From Ectothiorhodospiraceae bacterium (GTDB lineage: Bacteria > Pseudomonadota > Gammaproteobacteria > SZUA-152): 64,000 nucleotides of DNA. Shown here in pieces: positions 27,111-36,977 of this stretch. The stretch lies in the NCBI GenBank assembly GCA_002401775.2, contig NVUB02000093.1, forward strand, positions 1-64,000, written 5' to 3'. Under the pieces are notes generated by a model that was not told where the DNA came from, made no database searches, and worked only from the letters and a program-made list of their open reading frames with translations. Position 1 is the stretch's first letter, and each line of letters starts with the position of its first letter. The position numbers and the translations under genes are program-made.

Positions 27111-28556
27111 GTGTCAACGACTCCAGACCAAGCATTCATCAACAACCAGACCGGCATTGCCCATCAAGCAGAGAGCCGCGGCCCCGCCGGCGACTCCCGT
27201 CAACGCTTGCATATTAGCTACTCCCGGCTACGCCAGGCTTCCAAACGGATATGTGCGCCACTGGAAATCGAGGACTATGGCATCCAGACTATGCCGGATG
27301 TCAGCCCGCCTAAATGGCACCTCGCCCATACCAGCTGGTTTTTTGAGACCTTTTTATTAAAACCCTTCTTACCGGAATACCGGGAATTTCACCCGCTGTA
27401 TTCACAACTGTTCAACTCCTATTACAACAGCATTGGCGAATATCATCCACGCCCGGAACGTGGTTTTCTGTCTCGCCCCACCGTTGAACAGGTTTATGCT
27501 TATCGCTCGCATGTGGATGAGCACATGCAACATCTCATTAATAGTGTCAATGATGAACACTGGCAAGACGTTCTTACCCGAACACAACTTGGCATTAACC
27601 ATGAGCAACAGCATCAGGAACTCATGCTGACCGATATCAAACATATTTTTGCCTGTAATCCCTTACGCCCAAAATATCGTAATACCGGGCTGGGAACTCC
27701 ACACGTTCCTGATGAGGCAACAAACACTTTGCCCAGCACCGTTAAGTGGTTTGATTACCAGGCAAAGCTAACCCATCAAGGCTATGACACTACTGGTGAC
27801 ACCACTGAAACGATAGCCACTACAGACACAACGACGGCCGCCGGGTTTCACTACGACAATGAAACACCTTCACACCCGATACTGATTCGAGATTTCAAAG
27901 TTGCCTCTCGCCTAGTCAATAATCAGGAAATGATTTCTTTTATAGAAGATGGCGGCTACAAAAATGCTAGCCTCTGGTTATCTGATGCCTGGCAAACTGT
28001 CAGCGAACAACAATGGCTGGCGCCCCTCTATTGGGAAAAACACGACGACGAATGGTGGTACATGACCTTAAGCGGTATGCAAGTTGTTGACCCCCTCGCA
28101 CCTGTTTGCCACGTTAGCTATTACGAGGCGGATGCTGTTGCCCGCTGGGCCGGTAAACGCTTACTCACTGAGCAGGAATGGGAACACATTGCCAAACCGC
28201 TGCCCATTACCGGAAACTTCCGTGAAAGCGATCTTTTTCAACCGGCGCCACCCAGCGCACTCACAACTGACAGTGGCGCTACACATAGCGGCTCTATGCA
28301 TAGTGGCCCTACGCAAATTTATGGAGATGTTTGGGAATGGACACGAAGCTCCTATACATCCTATCCCGGTTTTGACCAGTCTGCCTTTAGCGATTTTTCC
28401 GGCGAATATAACGCCAAATTTATGAGTAACCAAATGGTGCTTCGGGGCGGTTCCTGCGTAACACCACGCAGCCATATACGCCCCACATACCGTAATTTTT
28501 TCTACCCCACAGACCGCTGGCAGTTTAGCGGATTTCGACTGGCCGAGGATGCCTGA
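27111..28556 (+). CDS. egtB: Ergothioneine biosynthesis sulfoxide synthase EgtB
   Basis: 481 residues, start GTG 27111 after AAAGG. The N-terminal DinB-like helical domain has PPKWHLAHTSWFFETF and NHEQQHQELMLTD, supplying the iron-binding His residues of EgtB (H of WHLAHT, then HEQQH). The C-terminal FGE-sulfatase (formylglycine-generating-enzyme-like) domain ends WEWTRSSY...MVLRGGSC and RPTYRNFFYP. EgtB joins a thiol (gamma-Glu-Cys or Cys, by subtype) to trimethylhistidine in an O2- and iron-dependent reaction. A low-complexity Thr/Ser linker (TTGDTTETIATTDTTT) precedes the second domain. Its stop overlaps the egtD start by one base. Confidence 0.92.
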   Translation: MSTTPDQAFINNQTGIAHQAESRGPAGDSRQRLHISYSRLRQASKRICAPLEIEDYGIQTMPDVSPPKWHLAHTSWFFETFLLKPFLPEYREFHPLYSQLFNSYYNSIGEYHPRPERGFLSRPTVEQVYAYRSHVDEHMQHLINSVNDEHWQDVLTRTQLGINHEQQHQELMLTDIKHIFACNPLRPKYRNTGLGTPHVPDEATNTLPSTVKWFDYQAKLTHQGYDTTGDTTETIATTDTTTAAGFHYDNETPSHPILIRDFKVASRLVNNQEMISFIEDGGYKNASLWLSDAWQTVSEQQWLAPLYWEKHDDEWWYMTLSGMQVVDPLAPVCHVSYYEADAVARWAGKRLLTEQEWEHIAKPLPITGNFRESDLFQPAPPSALTTDSGATHSGSMHSGPTQIYGDVWEWTRSSYTSYPGFDQSAFSDFSGEYNAKFMSNQMVLRGGSCVTPRSHIRPTYRNFFYPTDRWQFSGFRLAEDA

Positions 28557-29548
28557 TGCTTGCTAATAACGCTGTACAATTTCATGACTATGAGCCTGAG
28601 CTCGCTGAATTTGGTGAAGAGGTTATCAACGGTCTGAACCAAATTCCCCGAACAATACCGCCAAAGTTTTTTTACGACCAAACCGGTTCCGAAATTTTTG
28701 ATGCCATTTGCGAAACCGATGAATACTATGTGACGCGTACTGAAATCAACATTCTCGAAACCTATCAAGAAGATATTGCCAAACACATCGGCCCAGGCTG
28801 CTTGTTAATCGAGCCCGGAAGTGGCAGCAGTCAGAAAGTGCGCATTCTTCTGGATGCTTTAAAACCGCATACCTATTTGCCGATGGATATTTCCCGCGAC
28901 TACCTCAAACTTGCCGCGCAAGATGTTGCCAATGAATACCCCTGGTTAGACGTGCAAGCAGCCTGCATCGATTACACTGTGCCTATCGATCTACCCGCCA
29001 ACCTACCCGGTAATGCACCCAATTCACGGAAAATTGCTTTTTTCCCCGGCTCCAGCATTGGTAATTTTGAACCCGGCCAGGCACGCACTTTTCTCCACAA
29101 CATTGCCAATATGGTACAGCCCGGCGGCGGCCTGCTCATTGGTGTTGATCTTAAAAAAAATCCTGACCTGCTACACGCCGCTTACAATGATGCTAACGGC
29201 AGTACTGCTGCCTTTAACCTGAACCTTCTCACTCGCATTAATCGTGAATTGAATGGTAATTTTGATGTTAATGCCTTTTCACACCATGCCTTTTATAACG
29301 AAAAAAAGGGGCGGATTGAAATGCATTTGGTCAGCGAACAAACCCAGAATATAAAAATTGATAATCAGGAATTTCAATTTACCGCAGGAGAGCATATCCA
29401 CACAGAAAGCTCTTACAAATATCACATCGAAGAATTTCAACAACTCGCTAGACAAGCCGGATTTAAACCCGTCAAAGTCTGGACAGATAAAGATCATTTA
29501 TTTAGCGTTCACTTCCTTGAAGCGACGGATAAAAATCTGGCTCCATAG
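28556..29548 (+). CDS. egtD: L-histidine N-alpha-methyltransferase EgtD
   Basis: 330 residues. The SAM-dependent fold is marked by LIEPGSGSSQKVRILLDAL (motif I) and FFPGSSIGNFEP. The EgtD histidine-binding features KFFYDQTGSEIFDAICETDEYYVTRTE and EMHLVSEQ (the Glu-Met-His-Leu region) are present. It makes hercynine from histidine with three SAM, the substrate of EgtB. TGATG overlap with egtB implies translational coupling. Confidence 0.95.
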   Translation: MLANNAVQFHDYEPELAEFGEEVINGLNQIPRTIPPKFFYDQTGSEIFDAICETDEYYVTRTEINILETYQEDIAKHIGPGCLLIEPGSGSSQKVRILLDALKPHTYLPMDISRDYLKLAAQDVANEYPWLDVQAACIDYTVPIDLPANLPGNAPNSRKIAFFPGSSIGNFEPGQARTFLHNIANMVQPGGGLLIGVDLKKNPDLLHAAYNDANGSTAAFNLNLLTRINRELNGNFDVNAFSHHAFYNEKKGRIEMHLVSEQTQNIKIDNQEFQFTAGEHIHTESSYKYHIEEFQQLARQAGFKPVKVWTDKDHLFSVHFLEATDKNLAP

Positions 29549-29591
29549 CACCCGTCCAACTCAACACAGCAATATTAATTCGGTAATTTCT

Positions 29592-30140
29592 ATGGCAAAA
29601 CAATTCGATACCTTGAGCCCTGAACATCAACGGTTTATTCAAGCACAAAAAATTTATTTTGTCGCAACGGCTGGGTGCGAGGGGCACGTCAATTTATCAC
29701 CCAAGGGCATGGACAGCTTGCGCATTATTAACGACACTACCGTACGCTGGTTGAATTTAACGGGTAGCGGTAATGAAACCGCTGCGCATGTTTTAGAGAA
29801 TCAACGCATGACCATCATGTTTTGTGCCTTTGAAGAACACCCTCTTATTATGCGCCTCTATGGAAAAGCAACTACTGTGCATACTGATGATGAAAATTGG
29901 AAACAGTGGTACGCGGATTTTCCGGACTTACCCGGTGCACGGCAAATATTTGAACTAAAAATTGATATAGTGCAAACCTCTTGCGGATTTGCCGTGCCTT
30001 TTTATGATTACACCGGCGAACGTCCTACCCTCATAAAATGGGCAGAGAAAAAAGGCCAAGAAAAAGTGGAACAATATTGGGAAGATACCAATGCCATTAG
30101 CCTGGACGGGAAACCGACTCGACAAATAGTGGCGAGTTAA
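29592..30140 (+). CDS. Pyridoxamine 5'-phosphate oxidase-fold (split-barrel) protein
   Basis: 182 residues from ATG 29592 (MAKQFDTLSPEHQRFI); a longer frame from 29358 overlaps egtD and is rejected. VNLSPKGMDSLRII, VRWLNLTGSGNETAAHV and MTIMFCAFEEHPLIMRLYGKA match the FMN-binding split barrel of the PPOX family. Such proteins bind flavin or F420 and include oxidases and reductases of unknown substrate. It is 43 bp after egtD on the same strand, so it may belong to the operon, though it is not a known ergothioneine enzyme. Confidence 0.8.
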   Translation: MAKQFDTLSPEHQRFIQAQKIYFVATAGCEGHVNLSPKGMDSLRIINDTTVRWLNLTGSGNETAAHVLENQRMTIMFCAFEEHPLIMRLYGKATTVHTDDENWKQWYADFPDLPGARQIFELKIDIVQTSCGFAVPFYDYTGERPTLIKWAEKKGQEKVEQYWEDTNAISLDGKPTRQIVAS

Positions 30141-30214
30141 CTGACATTATACTAATCGCTGCATAAGTAGTTGCCTCATTAACTTATTATCGTCTTACCA
30201 CGCCTAAGACTGGT

Positions 30215-30790
30215 TTTCGTAGGTCACGTTGCGAAGCTACGTGACATTACTCTTTATCCAAGAACGATGTGCCCGGTCGAACCGTCTGCGAGAATATCAA
30301 TACCAGTGGGCTACCGAAACCTGAAAATATGAATAGTCGCTAAAACAATACCTCGTCATCCCGGCACGTCTTTAGCCGGGATCCGGCTGCTCTGAACTGA
30401 CAAAAACCAATTTTCTCGCCAAGACGCAGAGTACGCAAAGAAAACATTGATTGTAATTTTCATTCCTTTGCGTACTCTGCGTCTCTGCGAGAACTTAAGC
30501 ACTATAAAAAATCTGTGATGAAAATTTAGAACCTAAAGATTATTTCACCGCACTCCCGTTAATTTATTATCGCTTTGCCGGACCTGACACAAATGGCATT
30601 TAGATAAGCCAAACACTGCCGCCATCCAGAACCCACCATTGGTCGGCACCCCCCCCTGGATTCCGGCCTGCGCCGGAATGACGAAAGAAAGGGTGCAATT
30701 TCACATTTTCTTGCCAAGACACAGAGTACGGTAAGAAAACATGGATTTGAATTTGCATTCCTTTGCGGGCTCCGCGCCTCTGCGAGAGCA
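30215..30790. repeat. Cluster of dispersed repeats in the 30141-30888 gap
   Basis: No gene is seen. The gap holds one end of the MITE-like family (GTAGGTCACGTTGCG at about 30220), a GCCGGGATCC palindrome piece (30355-30385) and a perfect 19-bp inverted repeat AGACGCAGAGTACGCAAAG at 30422-30440 against 30466-30484. It also holds an AATGGCATTTAGATAAGC module (30592-30609) followed by GGATTCCGGCCTGCGCCGGA (30658-30677), and a degraded second copy of the CGCAGAG/TGCG repeat (30715-30788). Confidence 0.75.
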
Positions 30791-30888
30791 TCAATACAAT
30801 CAAAAACTATGGGGCAACTTTAAAATTTAGAGGTTATTTCAGTTTTTCGTCAACCCTGCAGCACTTTTATGTCCAAGAGGGGGGCGAA

Positions 30889-31740
30889 CTACGATTCAGA
30901 ATCATCATTTTCTATTAACCGTATGCCATCCTTTTGGATGCTGATAATTTTCTGTTTATATAAACCACCAATGGCTTTTTTAAAGGCCCCTTTACTCATG
31001 CCAAACAAGTCTGAAATTAGTTTTGGATCTGATTTGTCATGCACTGGCGCAAAACCACCTTTTTTGTTCAAGTAAATCAGTATAATTTTGGCATACTTAT
31101 CGCGGGTGGCCTGCCCGCCCTGGAGGCTCAAGTCTATTTTCCCATCAGGCCGAATATATTTGATAAAACCTTTTTTGTACTGACCAAAGCTCAACCGCTG
31201 ATGAACATCATCACTATAGAGCACACCCCAGTGACTGTGATTGATGATGGCTTTAAAACCCAGCTCTGTGCTGTTGGCAATAATCAAGTCGACCGCTTGC
31301 TGCGGTTTGAAAGCATGTGGCTTATCATCATTGAGGAATTTATCGATTTTTGATGATGCGGTTAGTCGGCCATGTATTTTATCAAGGTACAAATAGACCA
31401 AATACGAATGTTCTTCTTCCAATGCTCTATGCTGTTCAGAAAAAGGCACTAATATGTCTTTATCCAATCCCAAATCAAGAAAAGCACCCACCTCAGTGGT
31501 TGCCACTACACATAAATAAGCAAACTCTCCGACTTGTGCCCTGGGAGTTTGCGTGGTGGCTACTGGCCTGCCTTCTGAATCGTGGTAGAGAAATGCCGTA
31601 ACAGCATCACCCACATCAAGATCCGCAGGTGCGAGCTTAAGTGGCAGCAACACCTCACCTAACGCCTCTGCATCCAGATAAAAACCAAAATCTACGGTTT
31701 TTATGACCTTAAGGTTATACGTTTTTCCAATGGTGATCAT
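30889..31740 (-). CDS. CvfB-family S1-domain RNA-binding protein
   Basis: 283 residues. Tandem S1-like OB-folds occupy residues 1-210 (ITIGKTYNLKVIKTVDFGFYLD and GEFAYLCVVATTEVGAFLDLGLDKDILVPFSEQ), then a C-terminal winged-helix region (SDLFGMSKGAFKKAIGGLYKQKII). This is the Bacillus YitL/Staphylococcus CvfB architecture, which binds RNA and influences virulence or stress genes. It is a single gene in a repeat-rich area. Confidence 0.88.
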   Translation of the reverse strand: MITIGKTYNLKVIKTVDFGFYLDAEALGEVLLPLKLAPADLDVGDAVTAFLYHDSEGRPVATTQTPRAQVGEFAYLCVVATTEVGAFLDLGLDKDILVPFSEQHRALEEEHSYLVYLYLDKIHGRLTASSKIDKFLNDDKPHAFKPQQAVDLIIANSTELGFKAIINHSHWGVLYSDDVHQRLSFGQYKKGFIKYIRPDGKIDLSLQGGQATRDKYAKIILIYLNKKGGFAPVHDKSDPKLISDLFGMSKGAFKKAIGGLYKQKIISIQKDGIRLIENDDSES

Positions 31741-31962
31741 CTGCGTGTCTCTTTCAGACTATTTTATCGTGGATAGCATTATAGATTCATTTTAGAGCGG
31801 GTGGAAATATTAACGACAATTACTGCTGTCGGATAGCTTCACACCCTGACCTGTACGAGCAATTTCAGTACCGACAGGGGTTGAGGTTTACATTGAACCC
31901 GTGTTGTAACCGCAAAGGGCACAGAGAAAGAATAAAAACTGAGCACTGAAGCCTGAAGCACC

Positions 31963-32120
31963 GTAGGTAATATTATGCAGCTACGTGACATTTTACGAAT
32001 ATTTAATTTCTATGCGCCATGGCCAATGTTAACTCTGCACAAACTGGAACTGCGGATGGGGTTTCTTTACATGTTAATGCCTTACGGCATATTGTCAGGT
32101 AACTTCGTAACCTGACCTAC
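31963..32120. mobile_element. MITE-like element, copy 1 (158 bp)
   Basis: Begins GTAGGT...GCAGCTACGTGAC and ends CGTAACCTGACCTAC, so its two ends form an imperfect inverted repeat. The interior carries GCGCCATGGCCA, TGTTAACTCTGC and GCCTTACGGCATATTGTCAGG in the same order as copy 2. No ORF. Confidence 0.7.
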
Positions 32121-32187
32121 AAAAAGCCAACGTAATCCTCAGCACTCAGCACTCAGCCCTCAAAACTCTTCCCTAAACATACCCCTT

Positions 32188-32344
32188 GTAGGTCATGTTG
32201 CGCAGCTACGTGACCTTTTACGGTTATTTAATTTCTGTGCGCCATGGCCAGTGTTAACTCTGCGCAAACTGGAACTGCGGATGAAATTCCGTACAGCTTG
32301 ATGCCTTACGGCATATTGTCAGGTAACTACGTAACCTGACCTAC
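32188..32344. mobile_element. MITE-like element, copy 2 (157 bp)
   Basis: Ends GTAGGTCATGTTGCGCAGCT and the complement of TACGTAACCTGACCTAC form an imperfect 27-bp terminal inverted repeat. The interior matches copy 1 at most positions in the same orientation, 68 bp downstream of it. Noncoding; either a non-autonomous transposable element or a structured-RNA repeat. Confidence 0.75.
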
Positions 32345-32427
32345 CAAAAATCCGACATCGAATAGAGGGTCAAAAAACTAATGGAAGTTAATGCCTCATT
32401 GGGCTGAACCTTACTCATTACGCCTGT

Positions 32428-33048
32428 TTAACGTTCTACTTTGTATTTTTTTTTCGTACTTTCTTTACCGCTTTCCTTTTCGATAAAGGACTCAATGATG
32501 TGGGTAGGCACTGCACCGACTTGTGCTGCACGTAATTCGCCCGTTGGGGAATAAATCAAAAATGTTGGCGTACCAACAAAGGCTTGCCCCGTGAGACTAC
32601 TGTACAACGCTTCTACTTTTTCTGGGGTTTCAATCAGGTTTGAAAAGGTAACTTCATGGCGCTCAATGAACTTTTCTGCTTCCTGCTTTTTTTCCATGCC
32701 ATCCATGGAAATGCCCAGAATACGTGCATCTGTATCTTTATGGGCTTGATGAAATTTTACGTATTGCTTGGCTTCGACATTACAGGCGTGGCAGTCTGAT
32801 GCCCATATCATCACGACGGTCCATTGTCCCTTGCCGGTGTATTCGTCCAGGGTGTGAAAACTGCCATCAAAATCTTTTAACAATCCGGTTGATAAATTAC
32901 CCGTTGCTCCCGTCACACCCGCGACGACAGGAAGCGACAGCAATGATAAGAAAAATACCGCGATCACGAGCCAGCCTTTACATTGGCTAATGGCTGGTCT
33001 TTGTTTAACTATTCGTTTTAGTCTCGAATGACTGACTGCGGATTTCAT
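32428..33048 (-). CDS. TlpA-like periplasmic thioredoxin-fold protein
   Basis: 206 residues. A basic N-terminus and hydrophobic signal segment (WLVIAVFFLSLLSLPVVAG, about residues 26-44) precede a thioredoxin domain. The active site is WASDCHACNVEAK (CHAC), and the cis-Pro is in FVGTPTFLIYS. The lysine-rich tail (ESGKESTKKKYKVER) is unusual. TlpA/ResA-type proteins reduce disulfides in the periplasm, often in cytochrome c maturation or stress, but no partner is adjacent. Located just downstream of gshA on the same strand. Confidence 0.85.
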   Translation of the reverse strand: MKSAVSHSRLKRIVKQRPAISQCKGWLVIAVFFLSLLSLPVVAGVTGATGNLSTGLLKDFDGSFHTLDEYTGKGQWTVVMIWASDCHACNVEAKQYVKFHQAHKDTDARILGISMDGMEKKQEAEKFIERHEVTFSNLIETPEKVEALYSSLTGQAFVGTPTFLIYSPTGELRAAQVGAVPTHIIESFIEKESGKESTKKKYKVER

Positions 33049-33140
33049 ATAACAACCTCACACTGATAGTGGACTGAAAGAGTTACCCTCCGTTCTTCCT
33101 CTGTCGCATCAGCTGAATGTTTGTGACATTTATTTTTCAA

Positions 33141-34730
33141 TCACAGTTGCTGGGTAAAATATCGTTGCAAATAGCGGGAAAAAGTTTCGTCGTCTGCCGA
33201 CTCCATTTCCTGTTGTTTTAACAATGAATGCTCAACCTGACGCCTTAACTTTACCGCGCTCTCTTCATTATTTGGTAACGAACGGAAGTACGCCTGATGC
33301 TGTTGTGACATTCTCATCGCAAAATGAAAAAAACCTTCATTTTTTTCCCGCATTTCCGCCAACATTCTCGCTGAAGGTGTGCAATCCGGATCTCGTACTT
33401 TTTCAGCCTGGAAGGTCAAGGAATCCCTATAGCGCGAGTCATTTTGACCGCTATCTAAGAGTTCACAGATTCCGACCATCGATTCAATAATTTCGTCTGC
33501 CCAGCTTTTCAACGAAATTTTACTGCCCCTGCGCTGCAATTGGAGCAAGGGATCTCGCCCACGATGGGCCGTTGCCAACTCATTATGGTCAATTTCAGAT
33601 CGTTCCTGGGCAGAAATGGGTGGACTTTCATGCAGTAAACAAAAAACTAAAAAAGCCTCTAAAAACCGTAGCTGACGATCGTTAATGCCGAGGGGGTCGT
33701 AGGCATTAACGTCTAACGAGCGGAGCTCGACATATCGTACACCGCGCCGTTTGAGGGCGTGCATGGGTTTTTCAAAAGCATTGTTTATCTGTTTCGGACG
33801 AATCGTGCTGTAATATTCGTTTTCAATTTGCAATATATTGGCGTTTAGCTGTTGATAAGTGCCATCGATTTGCAGTCCAATTTTCTGATACTCCGGGCAG
33901 GCCGTTTCCATGGCCCGAGTCAGGCTTGCCACATAAGTATCTACACCGTCGTAGCTGGCTTTAACGCCGCTCTCTGCTTCCTGATTGTTTTGGTAGCCGA
34001 TGTCGCCCATGCGTAATGACGTGGCGAATTCCTGGAAATAGGTGTTTTCGTTAAAAGAATCCAGGCGCGATGTTTTACCACCCAAAAAGGATTTGCACAC
34101 GGCGGGGGATGCACCAAACAAGTACGGCACCAACCAGCCAAAACGTTGCAAATTTCTAATCAGAGAAAAATACTGAGCCGACATAAAGTCCTGAGCATTG
34201 TCTGAATTTTGTTCGAGATCCTGATAGACCGGCCAAAAATGCTCAGGAAATGAATAATTGAAATGTACCCCGGCGATAACTTGCATTACCCGCCCATAGC
34301 GATGCCCTAATCCCCGGCGGTAAGCCGTTTTCATCAATCCGGCATTGGAGCTGCCATATTGAGCAATGGGAATACTGGTTTCTCCGGCAACCACACAGGG
34401 CATACTGGTTGCCCACAGTAATTCATGCTCTGGCGCTTTATCCATCACACCATAGACAAATTGTTGAGTGTCTCGCAGGAAATCCAGTGCCCCCTGGATG
34501 GTGGTACACGGAGGTGTAACAAGTTCTACCAACGCTTCCGAATAATCAGTGGTGATATGGGGATGAATCAAGGGCGAACCCAATCCGCTCGGATGGGCCG
34601 TTTGCGCCAAACTGCCTTCAGGAGAAACCCGCAAGCTCTCTTTTTCCAACCCAATCTGGCTATTCGCTAACAGCGAGTCGCCACCCCGGTTGATCAGTTT
34701 TGAGAGACGCTGCTCAGCGATACGATACAA
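33141..34730 (-). CDS. gshA: Glutamate-cysteine ligase GshA
   Basis: 529 residues, proteobacterial GshA type (E. coli 518). The start is TTG 34730 (MYRIAEQRLSK): a TAG stop lies four codons upstream in frame, an AGGGG ribosome-binding site sits six bases ahead, and no ATG or GTG occurs in the early domain. Catalytic region blocks: GLEKESLRV, DYSEALVELVTPP, GVHFNYSFPEHFW and RYVELRSLDVNAYDPLG. It makes gamma-Glu-Cys, precursor of glutathione and possible EgtB substrate. A TATACT -10-like box lies immediately upstream (complement of 34742-34747), which would give a very short leader. Confidence 0.95.
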   Translation of the reverse strand: MYRIAEQRLSKLINRGGDSLLANSQIGLEKESLRVSPEGSLAQTAHPSGLGSPLIHPHITTDYSEALVELVTPPCTTIQGALDFLRDTQQFVYGVMDKAPEHELLWATSMPCVVAGETSIPIAQYGSSNAGLMKTAYRRGLGHRYGRVMQVIAGVHFNYSFPEHFWPVYQDLEQNSDNAQDFMSAQYFSLIRNLQRFGWLVPYLFGASPAVCKSFLGGKTSRLDSFNENTYFQEFATSLRMGDIGYQNNQEAESGVKASYDGVDTYVASLTRAMETACPEYQKIGLQIDGTYQQLNANILQIENEYYSTIRPKQINNAFEKPMHALKRRGVRYVELRSLDVNAYDPLGINDRQLRFLEAFLVFCLLHESPPISAQERSEIDHNELATAHRGRDPLLQLQRRGSKISLKSWADEIIESMVGICELLDSGQNDSRYRDSLTFQAEKVRDPDCTPSARMLAEMREKNEGFFHFAMRMSQQHQAYFRSLPNNEESAVKLRRQVEHSLLKQQEMESADDETFSRYLQRYFTQQL

Positions 34731-34874
34731 TCCCTGCCCCTAGTATAATGAGTCGCCTTTCGACAATGCGCACGTTGCGAACTGTGAATTGCTGACGAAA
34801 AATATAATGTAATGCCACCCTCAACAGCGGCCATACCCCTAGCCTGCTACCAAGCGGTGCCGATTGTGCCGGAA

Positions 34875-35276
34875 TCAGGGCAGAAAATCACTTCTCTCCA
34901 CCATCAGCGTTTTCGATGCCGCACATTCATAAAAAACTTTGATGGCATACCCGTGCGGGGAACCTTCCCACAAATAAGCGGTGAGAATGGTCGACAGCAG
35001 CGGCTCGTCAAACGTGGGCACGCCTGACAGCACCTCATCCATTGTGGCCTCTCGCTCTGCCAAGTCCAGTGCATGCTCCGCTGGCACGCCCAGACGGGCA
35101 TTAATCACTGAGTCCATCCCGACCATGGCCTCGGAAAAACAGCCTTGCATACGGCCTTCAAACATAGGTGTACCCGTAGCTCCGGATATATCATGCGGAT
35201 CAAAAGCCTGTACTGCTGCGGACATTACTAACAACATCAGTCCTACCATTATTGCTACTACAACCCTGACTCTCAT
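34875..35276 (-). CDS. Hypothetical secreted protein, 133 aa
   Basis: From ATG 35276 a signal peptide (RVRVVVAIMVGLMLLVMSAAVQA) is followed by a soluble domain with two Cys (MQGCFSEA, VFYECAAS) that could form a disulfide. No known family is recognised. An upstream in-frame ATG (35318) is less likely because it would put a Cys-rich leader before the signal peptide. Confidence 0.6.
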   Translation of the reverse strand: MRVRVVVAIMVGLMLLVMSAAVQAFDPHDISGATGTPMFEGRMQGCFSEAMVGMDSVINARLGVPAEHALDLAEREATMDEVLSGVPTFDEPLLSTILTAYLWEGSPHGYAIKVFYECAASKTLMVERSDFLP

Positions 35277-35550
35277 GGTGCGTCCTCCAACATGGCACCC
35301 GCAACCTGCACAATTCAACCAGTGCAGCTGATGCGGACGAAGTGAACTTTTGCACCCTCCCTTCAGAGAGTGTAGACAGCTCTCAGCTTACGATGTTACA
35401 TATCGGCGTTCGCAGACCCCAAGTCGAGTCGTAGACCATAAGCAATATTTATGTTCCACGCCCGGAGGTTCACGGCTATTATTGGACTCACCCTGCTCAC
35501 CACCATGAGCAAAACCTACCAAACCAAAGCACAGGTACTAGAATATACAC

Positions 35551-35949
35551 ATGGACAAAAATGAAGATTGGAAGCATAAACTGACGGCTGAACAATATCG
35601 CGTTGCGCGTGAGGGTGGCACTGAACCTGCTTTTAGCGGTGAGCATTACCCACGTAAAGACAATGGCAGCTACACCTGCGTATGTTGCGGCGCCCCCCTG
35701 TTTCACGCCCGGCAAAAATATGACTCTGGTAGCGGTTGGCCCAGTTATTTTTCGCCCGTAGATGAGCAGGCCGTGCGCGAAATCAGTGACAATAGCCATG
35801 GCATGACAAGAACTGAAACCCGTTGCGCTAAATGTGACGCTCACTTGGGACACGTATTTCCCGATGGCCCTGCACCAACGGGGCTACGCTATTGCATTAA
35901 CTCGGCGTCTCTGGATTTTGTTGCCGAACCGGAAGACGACGATAAATAA
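35551..35949 (+). CDS. msrB: Peptide-methionine (R)-S-oxide reductase MsrB
   Basis: 132 residues. Zinc-binding pairs CVCC and CAKC, the motifs [11 protein letters not shown] and [10 protein letters not shown], and the catalytic Cys in [11 protein letters not shown] are all present. It repairs methionine-R-sulfoxide in proteins using thioredoxin. ATG 35551; no obvious operon partner. Confidence 0.96.
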   Translation: MDKNEDWKHKLTAEQYRVAREGGTEPAFSGEHYPRKDNGSYTCVCCGAPLFHARQKYDSGSGWPSYFSPVDEQAVREISDNSHGMTRTETRCAKCDAHLGHVFPDGPAPTGLRYCINSASLDFVAEPEDDDK

Positions 35950-36036
35950 CGCCGCTATAGCAGATAACTTGTCACGATTCGTTCGAAAAAAGTGCAATCG
36001 TCAGTACCTTTTCGAAAACACGGTTAATGAAACATC

Positions 36037-36912
36037 ATGAGTAATGGCCTGTGCTTTATCGGCAATGGCGGACTATTTTCCTTTACCGCATTGCAAACGC
36101 TACTTAACCAACAAGTTTCCGTGACCCTGATTGTTCTCGCGGGCTATGCGCCTGCGACGTCCCCCTTGCACTCCCTGCCCGTAACCCATAAACACCCACC
36201 TGCATCTATCCCTACCCTCGCCGACAAACACAAAATTCCAATTCGTTATGTCGACAACACCATTCAGGGTGTGAAAGGCTGGAATGATCTCGCACAAATA
36301 CACCCACCAGAATTCCTGTTCGTGGCCTGTTTCCCGTATCGGCTGCCGGCTAGTTTGTGGCACTCACCCGGAACCTTCGCGGTTAATCTTCATCCCTCGT
36401 TGTTACCCGCCTATCGCGGCCCTGATCCGCTGTTTTGGCAATTGCAACATGGCGAAACACAAACTGGCATTAGCCTGCACATGATTACCGAGGATCTCGA
36501 CACAGGCCCAATCATTGCTCAAAAACCACTCACGTTACCCGCCGGTGAATCACAACAGGCCCTCGAAATACTGCTCGCAAAACAAGGTACCCAGGTTTTT
36601 TGTGAATTATTGACGCGTTTCATTGTTAATCCGATTCATCAAGATCAAGCCATTGCCAGCTATCAAGGTATGCCTACTCCACAGCATTACCTGCTAGACA
36701 CACACTGGCCCGCACAACAGGCTTTCAACTTTATGCGCGGCACGGTCAGCCCGTCCGGCGCATATCCCGTATTGATCCAGGGTGCCCGGCATACCTTACA
36801 AGTGGCACTGAAGGTTGAAGCAAAGCGCACCTTGGATACGGCCTTTATTCAGGAAAACGACACACTGGTTATTCAATTTTCTCCCGGCGTATTACACGCA
36901 AAACCGGTATAA
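36037..36912 (+). CDS. Formyltransferase-fold protein (methionyl-tRNA/UDP-sugar formyltransferase-like)
   Basis: 291 residues. The N-terminal Rossmann formyltransferase domain contains [15 protein letters not shown] with catalytic Asn and His and the third catalytic Asp in EDLDTGPII. The C-terminal OB-fold-like half is short. Fmt proper is usually about 315 residues and lies by def, which is absent here. This is therefore more likely a paralogue acting on another amine. Folate-linked one-carbon chemistry is inferred from the fold. Followed by the YchJ-like gene 65 bp downstream. Confidence 0.8.
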   Translation: MSNGLCFIGNGGLFSFTALQTLLNQQVSVTLIVLAGYAPATSPLHSLPVTHKHPPASIPTLADKHKIPIRYVDNTIQGVKGWNDLAQIHPPEFLFVACFPYRLPASLWHSPGTFAVNLHPSLLPAYRGPDPLFWQLQHGETQTGISLHMITEDLDTGPIIAQKPLTLPAGESQQALEILLAKQGTQVFCELLTRFIVNPIHQDQAIASYQGMPTPQHYLLDTHWPAQQAFNFMRGTVSPSGAYPVLIQGARHTLQVALKVEAKRTLDTAFIQENDTLVIQFSPGVLHAKPV

Positions 36913-36977
36913 TATTTTCAAGCTTATTGCGACGGCGTCAAAACAGACGTTACAAACACTTTTACCCTGGAATAGTG

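Noticed and set aside
29358-30140. 260-codon version of the PPOX-fold gene
   Set aside because: The extra N-terminus lies inside egtD and reads as its other frame; ATG 29592 gives the natural family start.
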